Source of the DNA: Streptomyces sp. DH5
Lineage (GTDB): Bacteria > Actinomycetota > Actinomycetes > Streptomycetales > Streptomycetaceae
Length of the DNA stretch: 64,000 bases
Reading direction: 5' to 3'
Assembly (NCBI RefSeq): GCF_020873915.1
Contig: NZ_JAHWGP010000011.1
Span: 1 to 64,000, forward strand
The translations under genes and the position numbers were made by a program. The notes beneath the pieces are model-generated. The model did not search any database. It worked only from the letters and a program-made list of their open reading frames with translations, and was not told where the DNA came from. This document shows positions 51,689-60,756 of the stretch, piece after piece; positions within the stretch are counted from its first letter, which is position 1, and every line of letters begins with the position of its first letter.

Positions 51689-52924
51689 TCAGGACGCGGC
51701 CGACCTCTCCGCCGCGCGCACCTGCTCCGGCACTGTGGCGACGGCCCGCCGCTCCGGAACCGTCGCGCACCACAGCCTGCGACCCCCCACCACCGCCGCC
51801 GCCACCAACAGCCCGTTGCGCACCACCAGCAACGACACCCCCAGCGCGTCACTCGCCACCACATGCGCGAACCACACCGGAAACTCCAGCACCGTCACCA
51901 GACAGGCCACCAGCACCAGCCCCGCCGGCAACCCCATCCGGCTCGCCCGGAAGCACAGACAGACCGCCGCGAGCCCCACCAGCCACACCATGTACTGCGG
52001 ACTGATCACCCGACTCGTGATCGTGAACAGCAGCACCCCCACGAACGCCGCGTCGGCGACCGTGTGCGGCTCGGAACGACGCGCCAGCACCCGCCACACC
52101 ACCAGCCACACCAACGCCGCCGCCGTCAGGAACAGCGCCCCCGTGCTCACCCAGCTCACGTACGGCCCGAGGAACTCCACCGACCCGTAGTTGAGCAGCA
52201 CCTCGCCCTCCCACCCGTGGTGCCGGGCCACGTGGAAGACCAGCGCCCCGAGAGACTCCACCTCCGTCCCCCGGTCCTTCTGGAACGTCAGGAACGCGAA
52301 CGCCCCCGGCATCAGCACCGCGAACAGCCCGGCCACCCCCGCAGCGGTCACCCCCGCGGACACCCACGCGCCCCGCCGCCGCACCGCGAGCAGCAGCAGC
52401 GCGGGCCAGACCTTCAGCAGCGCCCCGAACCCCGCCAGCGCCCCCATCAGCCGGGGGTGCCGGACCCCGGCCAGCAGCGCGGCCACCGCCACCGCCGTCA
52501 CCATCACGTCGTAGCGCGCGTACACCGTCGGCCCGAGCAGCGGCACGCCCGCCACCCACACCCAGGCCCCGCGCCGCGCCCGTCCGGAACCGCGGCCCGC
52601 GCGCAGCAGCAGCGCCAGCGTGACCAGGTCGGCGACGAGGGCCAGGACGAAGAACGCGGTGGCGTACTCCAGGAACGGCAGCAGACCGGGGGAGAGGATC
52701 GCCAGCGCCGCCGCGGGCGGGTACTGCCAGGTCACGTCGTCCCGCGGGAACGCTCCGGTGCTCAGGACGTCGGACCAGCCCCGGTAGATCACCGACACGT
52801 CGCTGGTGACGTCCGGCCCCGGGAAGACGATCACCTTCAGCACGCACAGCAGCAGTGCCGTCCTCGTCAGCGCCCAGATGACCAGGAGCCCTGCGGGTGA
52901 GCCTGGTGCGGCCGTCGTCTTCAC
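51689..52924 (-). CDS. GT-C type membrane glycosyltransferase (GT87/DUF2029-like)
   Basis: 411 residues from GTG 52924 (GCAGGA 6 bases upstream). About ten membrane helices. The first extracellular loop holds the DVSVIYRGWSDVLSTGAFPR segment with the acidic residue typical of polyprenyl-phosphomannose-dependent GT-C enzymes; WQYPPAAALAILSPG and ISPQYMVWLVGLAAV are family blocks. It diverges from pimB, so it is likely to extend phosphatidylinositol mannosides or related lipoglycans. The exact acceptor is unknown. Confidence 0.85.
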   Translation of the reverse strand: MKTTAAPGSPAGLLVIWALTRTALLLCVLKVIVFPGPDVTSDVSVIYRGWSDVLSTGAFPRDDVTWQYPPAAALAILSPGLLPFLEYATAFFVLALVADLVTLALLLRAGRGSGRARRGAWVWVAGVPLLGPTVYARYDVMVTAVAVAALLAGVRHPRLMGALAGFGALLKVWPALLLLAVRRRGAWVSAGVTAAGVAGLFAVLMPGAFAFLTFQKDRGTEVESLGALVFHVARHHGWEGEVLLNYGSVEFLGPYVSWVSTGALFLTAAALVWLVVWRVLARRSEPHTVADAAFVGVLLFTITSRVISPQYMVWLVGLAAVCLCFRASRMGLPAGLVLVACLVTVLEFPVWFAHVVASDALGVSLLVVRNGLLVAAAVVGGRRLWCATVPERRAVATVPEQVRAAERSAAS

Positions 52925-53045
52925 GTGATTCCTGCCCGTCGGGTACGCCGTCGTGAGGGGCCATGATGTCCCGGACACCGGTGTACGTGCCACAGAGCAC
53001 CGCCGTGACGGACGACCAGGACGCCGTTCGATAGGGTCGGCCACG

Positions 53046-54188
53046 ATGCACAAGACCTTGATCGTGACCAACGACTTCCCGCCCCGGCCCGGCGGCATCC
53101 AGGCGTTCCTGCACAACATGGCGCTGCGGCTCGACCCCGAGCGGCTCGTCGTCCACGCCTCCACCTGGAAGCGTTCCCGGGAGGGTGTCGAGGCGACGGC
53201 CGCCTTCGACGCGGAGCAGCCCTTCACCGTCGTACGCGACCGTACGACGATGCTGCTGCCCACCCCGGCGGCCACCCGGCGGGCGGTCGGACTGCTGCGC
53301 GAACACGGGTGCACCTCGGTGTGGTTCGGGGCGGCGGCCCCGCTCGGCCTGATGGCACCGGCGCTGCGCCGCGCGGGCGCCGAGCGGATCGTGGCCACCA
53401 CCCACGGCCACGAGGCCGGCTGGGCCCAGCTGCCCGCCGCACGGCAGTTGCTGCGCCGGATCGGGGAGTCCACGGACACGATCACCTACCTCGGTGAGTA
53501 CACGCGCTCCCGGATCGCCACGGCACTCACCCCGCAGGCCGCGGCGCGGATGGTGCAGCTGCCGCCGGGCGTCGACGAGAAGACCTTCCACCCCGGCTCG
53601 GGCGGTGACGAGGTGCGGGCGCGCCTCGGTCTGACCGACCGGCCGGTGGTCGTGTGCGTCTCCCGGCTGGTGCCGCGCAAGGGCCAGGACACGCTGATCC
53701 GGGCGATGCCCGCGGTCCTGGCGGCAGAACCGGACGCCGTGCTGCTGATCGTCGGCGGCGGCCCCTACGAGAAGGACCTGCGCCGCCTCGCCCACGACAC
53801 CGGCGTCGCCGCGTCCGTCCGCTTCACCGGCTCCGTCCCCTGGTCCGAACTCCCCGCGCACTACGGCGCGGGCGACGTCTTCGCCATGCCCTGCCGCACC
53901 CGGCGCGGCGGCCTGGACGTCGAGGGCCTCGGCATCGTCTACCTGGAGGCGTCCGCGACCGGCCTGCCGGTCGTCGCGGGCGACTCCGGCGGTGCCCCCG
54001 ACGCGGTCCTCGACGGGGAGACCGGATGGGTCGTCCGGGGTGACGACCCGGCCCAGACGGCCGACCGCCTCACCACCCTCCTCGCCGACGAGGAACTCCG
54101 CCGGCGGATGGGCGAGCGGGGCCGCGCCTGGGTGGAGGAGAAGTGGCGCTGGGACCTGTTGGCCGAACACCTGAAGACGCTGCTCTGA
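53046..54188 (+). CDS. pimB: GDP-mannose-dependent phosphatidylinositol-mannosyltransferase (GT4)
   Basis: 380 residues from ATG 53046. The N-terminus KTLIVTNDFPPRPGGIQAFL, TSVWFGAAAPLGLMAP, VATTHGHEAGWAQLPAARQL and the nucleotide-sugar region VSRLVPRKGQDTLIRAMP, EGLGIVYLEASATGLPVVAG match actinobacterial PimB as I know it. It transfers the second mannose to phosphatidylinositol mannoside at the inner membrane face. A TAGGGT box lies 8 bases before the ATG and there is no ribosome site. Confidence 0.88.
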   Translation: MHKTLIVTNDFPPRPGGIQAFLHNMALRLDPERLVVHASTWKRSREGVEATAAFDAEQPFTVVRDRTTMLLPTPAATRRAVGLLREHGCTSVWFGAAAPLGLMAPALRRAGAERIVATTHGHEAGWAQLPAARQLLRRIGESTDTITYLGEYTRSRIATALTPQAAARMVQLPPGVDEKTFHPGSGGDEVRARLGLTDRPVVVCVSRLVPRKGQDTLIRAMPAVLAAEPDAVLLIVGGGPYEKDLRRLAHDTGVAASVRFTGSVPWSELPAHYGAGDVFAMPCRTRRGGLDVEGLGIVYLEASATGLPVVAGDSGGAPDAVLDGETGWVVRGDDPAQTADRLTTLLADEELRRRMGERGRAWVEEKWRWDLLAEHLKTLL

Positions 54189-54225
54189 CGAGGCCCCCTC
54201 CTGGAGCGCCGTCCGGATCGGGCCG

Positions 54226-54262
54226 CCCCCAGGGGCGCGGGGAACTGCGCGACCGGCCACAT
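54226..54262. repeat. Dispersed repeat half-copy downstream of pimB
   Basis: CCCCAGGGGCGCGGGGAACT-GCGCGACCGGCCAC is the right half of the 4.1-kb palindrome continued into the GACCGGCCAC module seen at 36.7 kb. It lies between the convergent pimB and fadD. Confidence 0.75.
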
Positions 54263-54312
54263 ACGACCCGCACCCGCGAACGGCGCCCGGGCGGCACCCC
54301 GGACCGCGCCCC

Positions 54313-56109
54313 CTACTTCGCGTAGATCGCCTCGATCTCGTGCGCGTAGTCCTTGGCGACGACGTTCCGCTTCAGCTTCAGCGACGGAGTCAAGTGCCCC
54401 GACTCCTCGGTGAACTGCGCCGGCAGCACCCGGAACTTCCGTACCGACTCCGCCTTGGACACCGCGGCGTTCCCGTCGTCGATCGCCGTCTGGATCGCGG
54501 CCAGCAGATCCGCGTCCTCGCTCAGCGACGCCGCCGTCGACCCGGCCGGCTTGCCGTGCTCGGCGCACCAACGGTCCAGGAACTCCTCGTCGATGGTGAC
54601 CAGCGCGCCCACGAACGGCCGCCCGTCGCCCACGACCATGCACTCGGCGACCAGCGCGTGCGCCCGGATCCGGTCCTCGATGACCGCCGGGGCGACGTTC
54701 TTGCCGCCCGCCGTCACCAGTATCTCCTTCTTCCGGCCGGTGATCCGCAGGTAGCCGTCCTCGTCGAGGGTGCCGATGTCCCCGGTGTGGAACCAGCCGT
54801 CGGCCAGCGCATCGGCGGTCGCGGCCGGGTTGTTCCAGTACTCCTTGAACAGGTGCTCGCCGTGCAGCAGCACCTCGCCGTCGTCCGCTATCCGGATGAC
54901 CGACCCGGGCAGCGGCTGCCCGACCGTGCCGATCTTCTGGCGGTCCCACGGGTTGAACGCGGTGGCCGCGCAGGACTCGGTCAGCCCGTAGCCCTCCAGC
55001 ACGCTGAAGCCGATGCCGCGGAAGAAGTGGCCGAGCCGCTCGCCCAGCGGGGCGCCGCCGGAGATGGCGTACTCGCCGCGCCCGCCCAGCACCGCCCGCA
55101 GCTTGCCGTAGACCAGGCGGTCGAACACCTTGTGCTTGATCTTCAGGCCGACCGAGGGGCCGGACGGCGTGTCCAGTGCCCGGCTGTAGGCGATGGCCGT
55201 GTCCGCGGCCTTGTCGAAGATCTTGCCCTTGCCGTCGGCCTGGGCCTTGGCCCGCGCCGAGTTGTAGACCTTCTCGAAGACCCGCGGCACACCGAGGATC
55301 AGCGTCGGCCGGAACGAGGCCAGCTCGTCGGTGAGGTTCTTGATGTCCGGCACGCAGCCCAGCTTGATCGGCGCCACCATCGGCGCGATCTGCACCATCC
55401 GTCCGAAGACGTGCGCGAGCGGCAGGAACAGCAGCACCGAGCACTCGCCGGTGCGGAACAGCGGCCGCAGCCGCTCCACGATGTTGCCGCACTCGGCGAA
55501 GAAGCTGCGGTGGGTCAGCACACAGCCCTTGGGGCGGCCGGTGGTGCCGGAGGTGTAGACGATGGTCGCCGGGTCGTCGGCCTTGGCGACCGAGCTGCGT
55601 TCCTCGACCGTCTCGTCGGTGACGCCCTGCCCGAGCCGGTTGAGCTCGTCCAGCCCGCCGGCCTCGATCTGCCACAGGTGCTTCAGCGCGGGCAGCCGGT
55701 CGCGCACCGACTCCACGGTCGCCGCGTGGGCGTCGAGCTCCACGACACAGGCGGTGACGCCGGAGTCGCTGAGGATCCACGCCACCTGCTCCGGCGAGCT
55801 GGTCTCGTACACCGGCACGGTGATCGCGCCGGCGCTCCAGATCGCGAAGTCCAGCAGGGTCCACTCGTAGCGGGTGCGGGACATCAGGGCGACCCGGTCA
55901 CCGGGCTGCACACCGGCGGCGATCAGGCCCTTGGCGGCCGCCCGCACCTCGGCGAGGAAGGTGGTGGACGTCACGTCCTGCCACGTACCTCCGACCTTGC
56001 GGGCGATGACGGCGACGTCGGGGTGCTGCGCGGCGTTTCGGCGGACGATGTCGGCCAGGTTGCCGTCCGCGGGGACCTCGTACAAAGCCGGAAGGCTGAA
56101 CTCGCGCAA
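54313..56109 (-). CDS. fadD: Long-chain acyl-CoA synthetase, FadD15-like
   Basis: 598 residues. AMP-binding motifs: TIVYTSGTTGRPKGCVLTHR, LEGYGLTESCAATAFN, GWFHTGDIGTLDEDGYLRIT and ITGRKKEILVTAGGKNVAP. The start is TTG 56109 (LREFSLPALYEV), supported by GAGGAG 8 bases upstream; there is no ATG or GTG at that point. It activates fatty acids to acyl-CoA through acyl-AMP. Position next to mannosyltransferases may hint at glycolipid acylation, but this is weak. A 296-base region separates it from the metallophosphoesterase. Confidence 0.93.
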   Translation of the reverse strand: MREFSLPALYEVPADGNLADIVRRNAAQHPDVAVIARKVGGTWQDVTSTTFLAEVRAAAKGLIAAGVQPGDRVALMSRTRYEWTLLDFAIWSAGAITVPVYETSSPEQVAWILSDSGVTACVVELDAHAATVESVRDRLPALKHLWQIEAGGLDELNRLGQGVTDETVEERSSVAKADDPATIVYTSGTTGRPKGCVLTHRSFFAECGNIVERLRPLFRTGECSVLLFLPLAHVFGRMVQIAPMVAPIKLGCVPDIKNLTDELASFRPTLILGVPRVFEKVYNSARAKAQADGKGKIFDKAADTAIAYSRALDTPSGPSVGLKIKHKVFDRLVYGKLRAVLGGRGEYAISGGAPLGERLGHFFRGIGFSVLEGYGLTESCAATAFNPWDRQKIGTVGQPLPGSVIRIADDGEVLLHGEHLFKEYWNNPAATADALADGWFHTGDIGTLDEDGYLRITGRKKEILVTAGGKNVAPAVIEDRIRAHALVAECMVVGDGRPFVGALVTIDEEFLDRWCAEHGKPAGSTAASLSEDADLLAAIQTAIDDGNAAVSKAESVRKFRVLPAQFTEESGHLTPSLKLKRNVVAKDYAHEIEAIYAK

Positions 56110-56405
56110 GACTGCTGCTCCTCTTAGGGCGCCGGCGCCACGACGTTGTGCGATGCGACGGTGCGGTCCAAGGCTCGGGCTGGTGCTCGCGAATTCACAA
56201 GTTGAAATCCCGAGCACGACTGGACTGCCCGGACGTTACCCGTCGGTATGGCCTCTGGGACAGGGGGTCCCCGCCAGATGTTCGCTGCGTCACACAGGTG
56301 GGTGTTTCATCGCGCACAGTAGTCCACATCCGGACCGACGAGCCAGTAACCGCAGGTAGGCCCGACATTGGTCTCGCGCGCCGCACGCGTCTACCCTTGA
56401 TCGCC

Positions 56406-57203
56406 ATGGCATCCACACCCGGCGGGAACCGGCGCACGCGCGTCCACGTGGTCAGCGACGTGCACGGCAACGCCCGCGACCTCGCCCGGGCCGGAGAGGG
56501 CGCCGACGCCCTGATCTGCCTGGGCGACCTGGTGCTCTTCCTCGACTACGCCGACCACTCGCGCGGCATCTTCCCCGACCTGTTCGGCGCCGCGAACGCC
56601 GGCCGCATCGTGGAACTGCGCACCGCCCGCCGTTTCGAGGAGGCGCGCGAGTTCCAGCGGCGGCTCTGGGCCGGCATCGGCGCGGACCGGGCCGCGGTGA
56701 TCGAGACGGCGGTGCGCAAGCAGTACGCCGAGCTCTTCCCCGCCTTCCCCACGCCGACGTACGCCACCTACGGAAACGTCGACGTGCCGCCCCTGTGGCC
56801 GCAGTACACCGGCCCCGGCACGACCGTCCTGGACGGACAGCGGGTGGAGATCGGCGGCTGGACCTTCGGCTTCGTCGGCGGCGGGCTGCGCACCCCCATG
56901 CGCACGCCGTACGAGATCGACGACGAGGAGTACGCGGCGAAGATCGAGGCCGTCGGCGAGGTCGACGTGCTGTGCACGCACATCCCGCCGGAGGTGCCGG
57001 ACCTGGTCTACGACACGGTCGCCCGCCGCTTCGAACGGGGCAGCCGCGCCCTGCTGGACGCCATCCGCCGCACCCGGCCCCGCTACTCCCTCTTCGGACA
57101 CGTGCACCAGCCGCTGGTGCGGCGCATGCGGATCGGCGCCACCGAATGCGTCAACGTGGGCCACTTCGCGAGCACCGGACGGCCCTGGGTGCTCGAGTGG
57201 TGA
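56406..57203 (+). CDS. Metallophosphoesterase (calcineurin-like)
   Basis: 265 residues from ATG 56406. Metal-ligand motifs HVVSDVHGNARDL, ALICLGDLVLF, YGNVDVPPLW (GNxD/H), CTHIPPEVP and YSLFGHVHQPL define the calcineurin-like fold. Between them is a helical insertion (FEEAREFQRRLWAGIGADRA). The substrate is unknown; such enzymes cleave phosphodi- or monoesters. A TACCCT box lies 8 bases before the ATG. First of a same-strand run through to glucokinase. Confidence 0.88.
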   Translation: MASTPGGNRRTRVHVVSDVHGNARDLARAGEGADALICLGDLVLFLDYADHSRGIFPDLFGAANAGRIVELRTARRFEEAREFQRRLWAGIGADRAAVIETAVRKQYAELFPAFPTPTYATYGNVDVPPLWPQYTGPGTTVLDGQRVEIGGWTFGFVGGGLRTPMRTPYEIDDEEYAAKIEAVGEVDVLCTHIPPEVPDLVYDTVARRFERGSRALLDAIRRTRPRYSLFGHVHQPLVRRMRIGATECVNVGHFASTGRPWVLEW

Positions 57204-57342
57204 GGCCGGAAGGGTACGGATGTCCCAGGTCGGGTGAGTTCCGCCGGTGCGGTGCACGGTAGCCTTCCGCTGCATGCGCGTGCGCCGGACGGCCGGCACA
57301 CGGCATGACGACTACCGGCCCGCATCTGGAGGAGCCACGGCG

Positions 57343-57786
57343 ATGGCGGAACACACCAGCTCGAGCATCACGATCGAGGCGGCACCGGCCGACGTCATGG
57401 GGGTGATCGCCGACTTCGCCCGCTATCCCGACTGGACGGGTGAGGTGAAGGAGGCGGAGGTCCTCAAGACCGACGAGCGGGGCCGCGCCGAGCAGGTGCG
57501 CCTCGTCATGGACGCGGGCGCCATCAAGGACGACCAGACCCTGGCGTACACCTGGACCGGCGGCCACGAGGTCTCCTGGACCCTGGTGAAGTCCCAGATG
57601 CTCCGCTCCCTCGACGGCTCGTACGTCCTCACCCCGGCGGGCCCCGGCACCACCGAGGTCACCTACCGGCTGACCGTCGACGTCAAGATCCCCATGCTCG
57701 GCATGATCAAGCGCAAGGCGGAGAAGGTCATCATCGACCGCGCGCTGGCGGGCCTGAAGAAGCGCGTAGAATCCGGCCCGCAGTAG
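57343..57786 (+). CDS. SRPBCC / polyketide cyclase-like lipid-binding protein
   Basis: 147 residues (ATG 57343, GGAGGAG 8 bases upstream). The START-like fold pattern is clear: SITIEAAPADVMGVIADFAR, YPDWTGEVKEAEVL, YVLTPAGPGTTEVTYRLTVD, and an amphipathic C-terminal helix MIKRKAEKVIIDRALAGLKK. Such proteins bind hydrophobic ligands. It is followed 62 bases later by the ArsA-like ATPase gene, a pairing I recall in Streptomyces. Function unknown. Confidence 0.85.
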   Translation: MAEHTSSSITIEAAPADVMGVIADFARYPDWTGEVKEAEVLKTDERGRAEQVRLVMDAGAIKDDQTLAYTWTGGHEVSWTLVKSQMLRSLDGSYVLTPAGPGTTEVTYRLTVDVKIPMLGMIKRKAEKVIIDRALAGLKKRVESGPQ

Positions 57787-57848
57787 ACCCCGGCAGGCGC
57801 CGTCGGCCGGAGCCCGTCCCCGCCCGGCGTCGGTTAGCGTTCACCCCC

Positions 57849-59027
57849 ATGCGCACCCTCCTGATCACGGGCCCCGGCGGCAGCGGCCGCACCACCACCG
57901 CTGCCGCCACCGCGCTCACCGCGGCCCGCGAGGGCACCCGCACCCTCCTGCTCGGCACCGACCGCACGGACACCCTCGGCGCGGTGCTCGGCACCCCCGT
58001 CGCAGCCGCGCCCACCGAGATCGCCCCCGGCCTCACCGCCCGCCGCGTCGACCCGGACACCGGCTTCCGCGAAGACCTCGCCGCCCTCCAGGACCGCGCC
58101 GCCTCGGCCCTGGACCTCCTCGGCGCCTCCCGCCTGGAACCCGAGGAGACCGGCCCCCTCCCGGGCGCGGAGGAACTCGCCGTGCTGCGCGCCCTGCGCG
58201 ACGCCGCACTCCCGGACGAGACGTACGACCTCCTGGTCGTCGACCTCCCGCCCACCCCCCGCGCCCTCGCCCTCCTCGCCCTCCCCGAGGAGCTCCGCCG
58301 CCACCTGCGCCGCCTCCTGCCGCCCGAGCGTCAGGCAGCCCGGGCGCTGCGCCCCGTGCTCGGCCGTCTCGCCGGCGTGCCGATGCCCGCGGAGTGGCTG
58401 TACGAGGCTGCGGCCCGCCTGGACCGTCAACTCGCCGCCGTCGAAGCCCTCCTCGCCGACCGCGGCACCGCCGTACGCCTGGTCGCCGAACCGGGACCCG
58501 CGGGCGCCGACGCCGTCCGCACCGCCGGCCTCGGCCTCGCCCTGCGCGGACTGCGCACCGACGCGCTGATCGCCACCCGCGTCCTGCCGGAGGGCGACGC
58601 CGACAGCTGGCTCGCCGGGCCCGTCGCCCAGCAGCGCAAGACGCTGGACGCGTGGCGCGAGACGTACGACGTCCACCAGGTCGCCCACCTGGGACGCGAC
58701 CCACGCGGCAGCGACGACCTCGCCGCGCTCGCCGTGCCCGGGGCCGGGGCCGGGACGGGCCGCGGCGCCCCCGACTGGCCGGTCACCGACGGGCTCGCCG
58801 ACGACGGCGTTCTCGTCTGGCACCTCCCCCTCCCGGGCGCCCGCCGTGACGAGCTCGACCTCATACGGCGCGGCGACGAACTGGTCGTCACCGCGGGGCC
58901 GTTCCGCCGCACCGTCCCGCTGCCCTCCGCGCTGCGCCGCTGCACCGTGGCCGGCGCCGCCCTGCGCGAGGACGAGCTGCGCGTCCGCTTCCGGCCGGAT
59001 CCGGGGCTGTGGCCGCGCACCCGCTGA
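57849..59027 (+). CDS. ArsA/Get3-like P-loop protein with degenerate Walker A
   Basis: 392 residues. It begins MRTLLITGPGGSGRTTTAAA where ArsA/Get3 proteins have GKGGVGKTT: the signature lysine is Pro and the P-loop lysine is Arg. Switch-like VVDLPPTPRALALLALP and the C-terminal HLPLPGARRDELDLIRRGDE (a small HSP20-like domain typical of actinobacterial ArsA homologues) are present. There is no arsenite-binding cysteine motif. ATP hydrolysis is doubtful; it may be a nucleotide-independent binding protein. A TAGCGT box lies 8 bases before the ATG. Confidence 0.88.
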   Translation: MRTLLITGPGGSGRTTTAAATALTAAREGTRTLLLGTDRTDTLGAVLGTPVAAAPTEIAPGLTARRVDPDTGFREDLAALQDRAASALDLLGASRLEPEETGPLPGAEELAVLRALRDAALPDETYDLLVVDLPPTPRALALLALPEELRRHLRRLLPPERQAARALRPVLGRLAGVPMPAEWLYEAAARLDRQLAAVEALLADRGTAVRLVAEPGPAGADAVRTAGLGLALRGLRTDALIATRVLPEGDADSWLAGPVAQQRKTLDAWRETYDVHQVAHLGRDPRGSDDLAALAVPGAGAGTGRGAPDWPVTDGLADDGVLVWHLPLPGARRDELDLIRRGDELVVTAGPFRRTVPLPSALRRCTVAGAALREDELRVRFRPDPGLWPRTR

Positions 59028-59084
59028 AGGCACGGCGGCCGTTCGGGTACCGTCGATAGGGCCACCGCAGTCAAGGAGTCCGTC

Positions 59085-59609
59085 ATGAGCGAACAGCTCC
59101 CCCCGTTCGACGACGCCGGGGACGAGAGCGTCGACAAGCCGGCGGACGACGTACGGGCGGCCCCCGCCGAATCCCACGCCGACGCCTGGTCGACCGCGGC
59201 AGCCGAGGACCTCGAGGCGGAGAAGGCCCGCCGCCGTGCCCAGTACGGACCGCCCCCCGGTTCCGCCGCCGAGGAACTGAGGAAGCTCGTCGACGCCGTC
59301 GCCGACAAGCTCTCCGGCCTGCAGTCGCCCCTCCTCGGCGGGGTCGCCGGACCCGCGGCCCAGCAGGTCGTCCGTCAGGTCGTCGAGCAGGCGAAGGCCG
59401 CCGTCGAACCCGTCATCGAACGCAACCCGGACGTCTTCGACCACCTCGCCGCCGCGGGCAGCGAACTCCTCGCCGCCTACCGCTCCGCCGTCCAGGACCA
59501 GGAGCGCCGCTGGACGGCCCGCGACGCCCGCCCCCGCGACACCGAGGAGCGCCGTGACCGGGGCGACGACCCCGGCACCGGGACCGGCGAGCACATCGAC
59601 CTGGACTGA
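59085..59609 (+). CDS. DUF5304-like hypothetical protein
   Basis: 174 residues (AAGGAG 6 bases before the ATG). Disordered acidic ends flank a helical centre (AAEELRKLVDAVADKLSGLQ, QQVVRQVVEQAKAAVEPVIE, DVFDHLAAAGSELLAAYRSA). I believe this is the Streptomyces DUF5304 family, which has no assigned function. It lies between the ArsA-like gene and glucokinase and may be cotranscribed with either. Confidence 0.8.
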   Translation: MSEQLPPFDDAGDESVDKPADDVRAAPAESHADAWSTAAAEDLEAEKARRRAQYGPPPGSAAEELRKLVDAVADKLSGLQSPLLGGVAGPAAQQVVRQVVEQAKAAVEPVIERNPDVFDHLAAAGSELLAAYRSAVQDQERRWTARDARPRDTEERRDRGDDPGTGTGEHIDLD

Positions 59610-59735
59610 CCCCACGGTTCCGGCACAACACCCTTGGTGCCCGCCGTGTCGCCCACCGTACGGACGCCAGGACCTCTCGGGCGGAGCCTCGGGTACCGTT
59701 GGCGGTAGCGGGGCTCGACCGGAACTGAGGGATTC

Positions 59736-60689
59736 ATGGGACTCACCATCGGCGTCGATATCGGCGGCACCAAGATCGCGGCGGGCGTGGTCGACGAGGA
59801 CGGCAACATCCTCTCGACCCACAAGGTGCCGACCCCGGGCACGCCCGAGGAGATCGTGGACGCCATCGCCTCCGCGGTGGAAGGAGCGCGCACCGGACAC
59901 GACATCGTCGGCGTGGGCATCGGTGCGGCCGGATACGTCAACCGCCAGCGCTCCGAGGTCTACTTCGCCCCCAACATCCACTGGCGCAACGAGCCGCTCA
60001 AGGAGAAGGTCGAGGCCCGTGCGGGTCTCCCGGTGGTCGTGGAGAACGACGCCAACGCCGCCGCCTGGGGCGAGTACAAGTTCGGCGCGGGCAAGGGCCA
60101 CCGCAACGTCATCTGCATCACGCTCGGCACCGGCCTCGGCGGCGGCGTGATCATCGGCAACAAGCTGCGCCGCGGCCACTTCGGCGTGGCCGCCGAGTTC
60201 GGCCACATCCGCATGGTGCCGGACGGCCTGCTGTGCGGCTGCGGCTCGCAGGGCTGCTGGGAGCAGTACGCCTCCGGCCGCGCCCTCGTCCGCTACGCCA
60301 AGCAGCGCGCCAACGCCACCCCCGAGAACGCGGAGACGTTGCTCTCCCTCGGCGACGGCACCCCCGAGGGCATCGAGGGCAAGCACGTCTCCATGGCCGC
60401 CCGTCAGGGCGACCGGGTGGCCGTCGACTCCTACCGCGAGCTGGCCCGCTGGGTCGGCGCCGGCCTCGCCGACCTCGCCTCCCTCTTCGACCCCTCCGCC
60501 TTCATCGTCGGCGGCGGCCTCTCCGACGAGGGCGAACTGGTCCTCGGCCCGATCCGCAAGTCCTACAAGCGCTGGCTGGTCGGTGGCAACTGGCGCCCGG
60601 TCGCCGACGTCCTCGGCGCCCAGCTCGGCAACAAGGCCGGCCTGGTGGGCGCGGCGGACCTCGCCCGCGAACCGGACCCGATCATGTAA
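59736..60689 (+). CDS. glkA: Glucokinase, ROK family
   Basis: 317 residues, the length of the Streptomyces GlkA. ATP site GVDIGGTKIAAGVVDEDG, sugar-binding ENDANAAAWGEYKFG, LGTGLGGGVIIGNKL, and the ROK zinc signature GHIRMVPDGLLCGCGSQGCW are intact. It phosphorylates glucose; in Streptomyces the orthologue is also needed for glucose repression. TGAGGGA lies before the ATG. A 17-bp hairpin follows. Confidence 0.96.
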   Translation: MGLTIGVDIGGTKIAAGVVDEDGNILSTHKVPTPGTPEEIVDAIASAVEGARTGHDIVGVGIGAAGYVNRQRSEVYFAPNIHWRNEPLKEKVEARAGLPVVVENDANAAAWGEYKFGAGKGHRNVICITLGTGLGGGVIIGNKLRRGHFGVAAEFGHIRMVPDGLLCGCGSQGCWEQYASGRALVRYAKQRANATPENAETLLSLGDGTPEGIEGKHVSMAARQGDRVAVDSYRELARWVGAGLADLASLFDPSAFIVGGGLSDEGELVLGPIRKSYKRWLVGGNWRPVADVLGAQLGNKAGLVGAADLAREPDPIM

Positions 60690-60705
60690 CCCCTTTCCGC
60701 CACAC

Positions 60706-60756
60706 GCACGGCTGCGCCCGCCTGACTCCCCCGGAGGACGGCGGGCGCAGCCGTGC
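60706..60756 (+). terminator. Hairpin terminator after glkA
   Basis: GCACGGCTGCGCCCGCC (60706-60722) and GGCGGGCGCAGCCGTGC (60740-60756) pair completely with a 17-base loop. It starts 17 bases after the stop codon. Confidence 0.92.

Noticed and set aside
57849-59027. Arsenic resistance ATPase
   Set aside because: ArsA-like fold, but no arsenite-binding cysteines, degenerate Walker A and no arsB/arsR neighbours.
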